From contig SHUN01000150.1 in the NCBI GenBank assembly GCA_009697495.1, positions 1-6,975 on the forward strand: a DNA stretch of 6,975 nt. Direction: 5' to 3'. The position numbers and the translations under genes are program-made. The notes below the pieces were generated by a model that saw only the letters and a program-made list of their open reading frames with translations, was not told the DNA's origin and did no database searches. The stretch's first letter is position 1, and every line of letters starts with the position of its first letter. Below, piece by piece: positions 6,399-6,975 of the stretch. Source of the stretch: Bryobacterales bacterium. Lineage in GTDB: Bacteria; Acidobacteriota; Terriglobia; Bryobacterales; Bryobacteraceae.

Positions 6399-6820
6399 GC
6401 GGCTACCTGCTCGACACGAACGTCGTTTCCGAGCTGGTTAGCATCAAACCGAATCCCCGCGTTTTGGATTGGATGGAAGCCGCCGATGAGAATTTACTCT
6501 ACCTCAGCGTCATGACCCTCGGTGAGATTCGGCAGGGAGTGGCGGCGCTTCCTCAGAGTAAGAAGCGCACGCGGCTGGAGACCTGGCTGGAGTTGGATCT
6601 GCAGTCGCGCTTCGGCGGCCGAATCTTGGCAATTGATGGCGCAACCGCGGATCGGTGGGGTTGGATCATGGCGCAAGCCCAAGGCAAAGGAATGACTTTA
6701 CCCGTTGTAGATTGCCTTCTGGCCGCGACCGCTATCCAGCACAACCTTACCGCGGTCACGCGCAACGTGAGCGGTTTTGCCGTGGCGGGACTCAGCGTCA
6801 TCAACCCCTGGGAAGCCTGA
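6395..6820 (+). CDS. VapC/FitB-like PIN-domain RNase toxin
   Basis: A 141-residue PIN-domain toxin, expected to be a Mg2+-dependent RNase cutting tRNA or other RNA when its antitoxin is lost. Motifs: YLLDTNVVSEL with Asp7, TLGEIRQG with Glu44, LPVVDCLLAATA with Asp106, VTRN with Asn124, and the typical C-terminal INPWE. Asn124 falls where FitB-like proteins often have the fourth acidic residue; TRN variants also occur in the family, so this need not mean loss of activity. The length is normal. The ATG overlaps the antitoxin stop (ATGA), giving a two-gene operon. The exact RNA target cannot be inferred. The gene is intact, and the next gene starts 43 nt after its stop. Confidence 0.9.
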   Translation: MSGYLLDTNVVSELVSIKPNPRVLDWMEAADENLLYLSVMTLGEIRQGVAALPQSKKRTRLETWLELDLQSRFGGRILAIDGATADRWGWIMAQAQGKGMTLPVVDCLLAATAIQHNLTAVTRNVSGFAVAGLSVINPWEA

Positions 6821-6842
6821 TCGTTCGCCGGGGCCGCGGTGA

Positions 6843-6848
6843 TATGCT
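6843..6848 (+). promoter_or_regulatory. -10-like TATGCT upstream of the second kinase
   Basis: TATGCT ends 15 nt before the ATG at 6864, so a start 7 nt downstream gives a leader of about 9 nt. No good -35 match is seen. It lies in the 43-nt gap after the vapC-type gene, where no terminator is visible. Confidence 0.3.
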
Positions 6849-6863
6849 GATTCCACCGGCAGT

Positions 6864-6975
6864 ATGAACCACCCCACAACAATCGCCCACTACCTCATCG
6901 CCGGCAAGCTCGGTGCCGGCGGCATGGGCGAAGTCTACCGTGGCCGCGACCCCAAACTTGGCCGCGATGTCGCCC
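6864..6975 (+). CDS. Ser/Thr protein kinase, N-terminus (cut by window end)
   Basis: ATG 6864 opens a frame that runs off the window after 37 codons. The product begins [20 protein letters not shown] and continues [17 protein letters not shown], the glycine-rich loop of a Hanks-type kinase. It matches residues 10-40 of the broken kinase gene upstream; nucleotides 6912-6975 match 2956-3019 at 56 of 64 positions. The ATP-binding lysine would lie just past the end. By analogy with its paralog, it probably continues into a kinase domain, a membrane helix and a propeller, but that cannot be seen here. The first ten residues differ from the paralog, so it is a family member and not a fresh duplicate. 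Confidence 0.9.
   Translation, partial: MNHPTTIAHYLIAGKLGAGGMGEVYRGRDPKLGRDVA

Overview
The window looks like a GC-rich chromosome segment of an Acidobacteriota, most likely a Bryobacter/Solibacter-type organism. The main clue is a Ser/Thr kinase fused through one membrane helix to a PD40/TolB-like propeller; such genes occur in large families in that group. The density of small toxin-antitoxin (TA) modules fits too. The assignment is inference, since there is no rRNA or marker gene.

Layout, all genes on the + strand. (1) 82-1897: an ABC exporter half-transporter of normal length (about 604 residues) but with one frameshift near 645. (2) 1909-2285: a decayed patch holding the C-terminal part of a DUF433 antitoxin, then a diverged second copy of the 3' end of the ABC gene. 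(3) 2292-2872: an intact DUF433 antitoxin and PIN-like (DUF5615) toxin pair with a 4-nt overlap. (4) 2902-5564: the kinase/propeller gene, interrupted by a TAA, a 1-nt loss in an A-run just before the catalytic loop, and a TGA where Trp is expected. (5) 5633-6017: a small intact antitoxin followed by a ParE/RelE toxin with an internal deletion. (6) 6174-6820: an intact VapBC-type pair with a readable leaderless promoter and a palindrome over the antitoxin start. (7) 6864 to the window end: the start of a second kinase of the same family.

The compact TA pairs are intact or nearly so, while the two large genes and several fragments are broken. The segment therefore reads as an accessory island between kinase paralogs that accumulates TA modules and gene debris. 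Sequencing error could explain the single-base indels. It is a poorer explanation for the two nonsense substitutions, the internal toxin deletion and the diverged ABC-tail copy. I see no rRNA, tRNA, CRISPR array, transposase or convincing intrinsic terminator, and no clear candidate for a wholly new system. The most unusual structure is the repeated order 'ABC 3' end followed by DUF433 gene' at 1800-2528.
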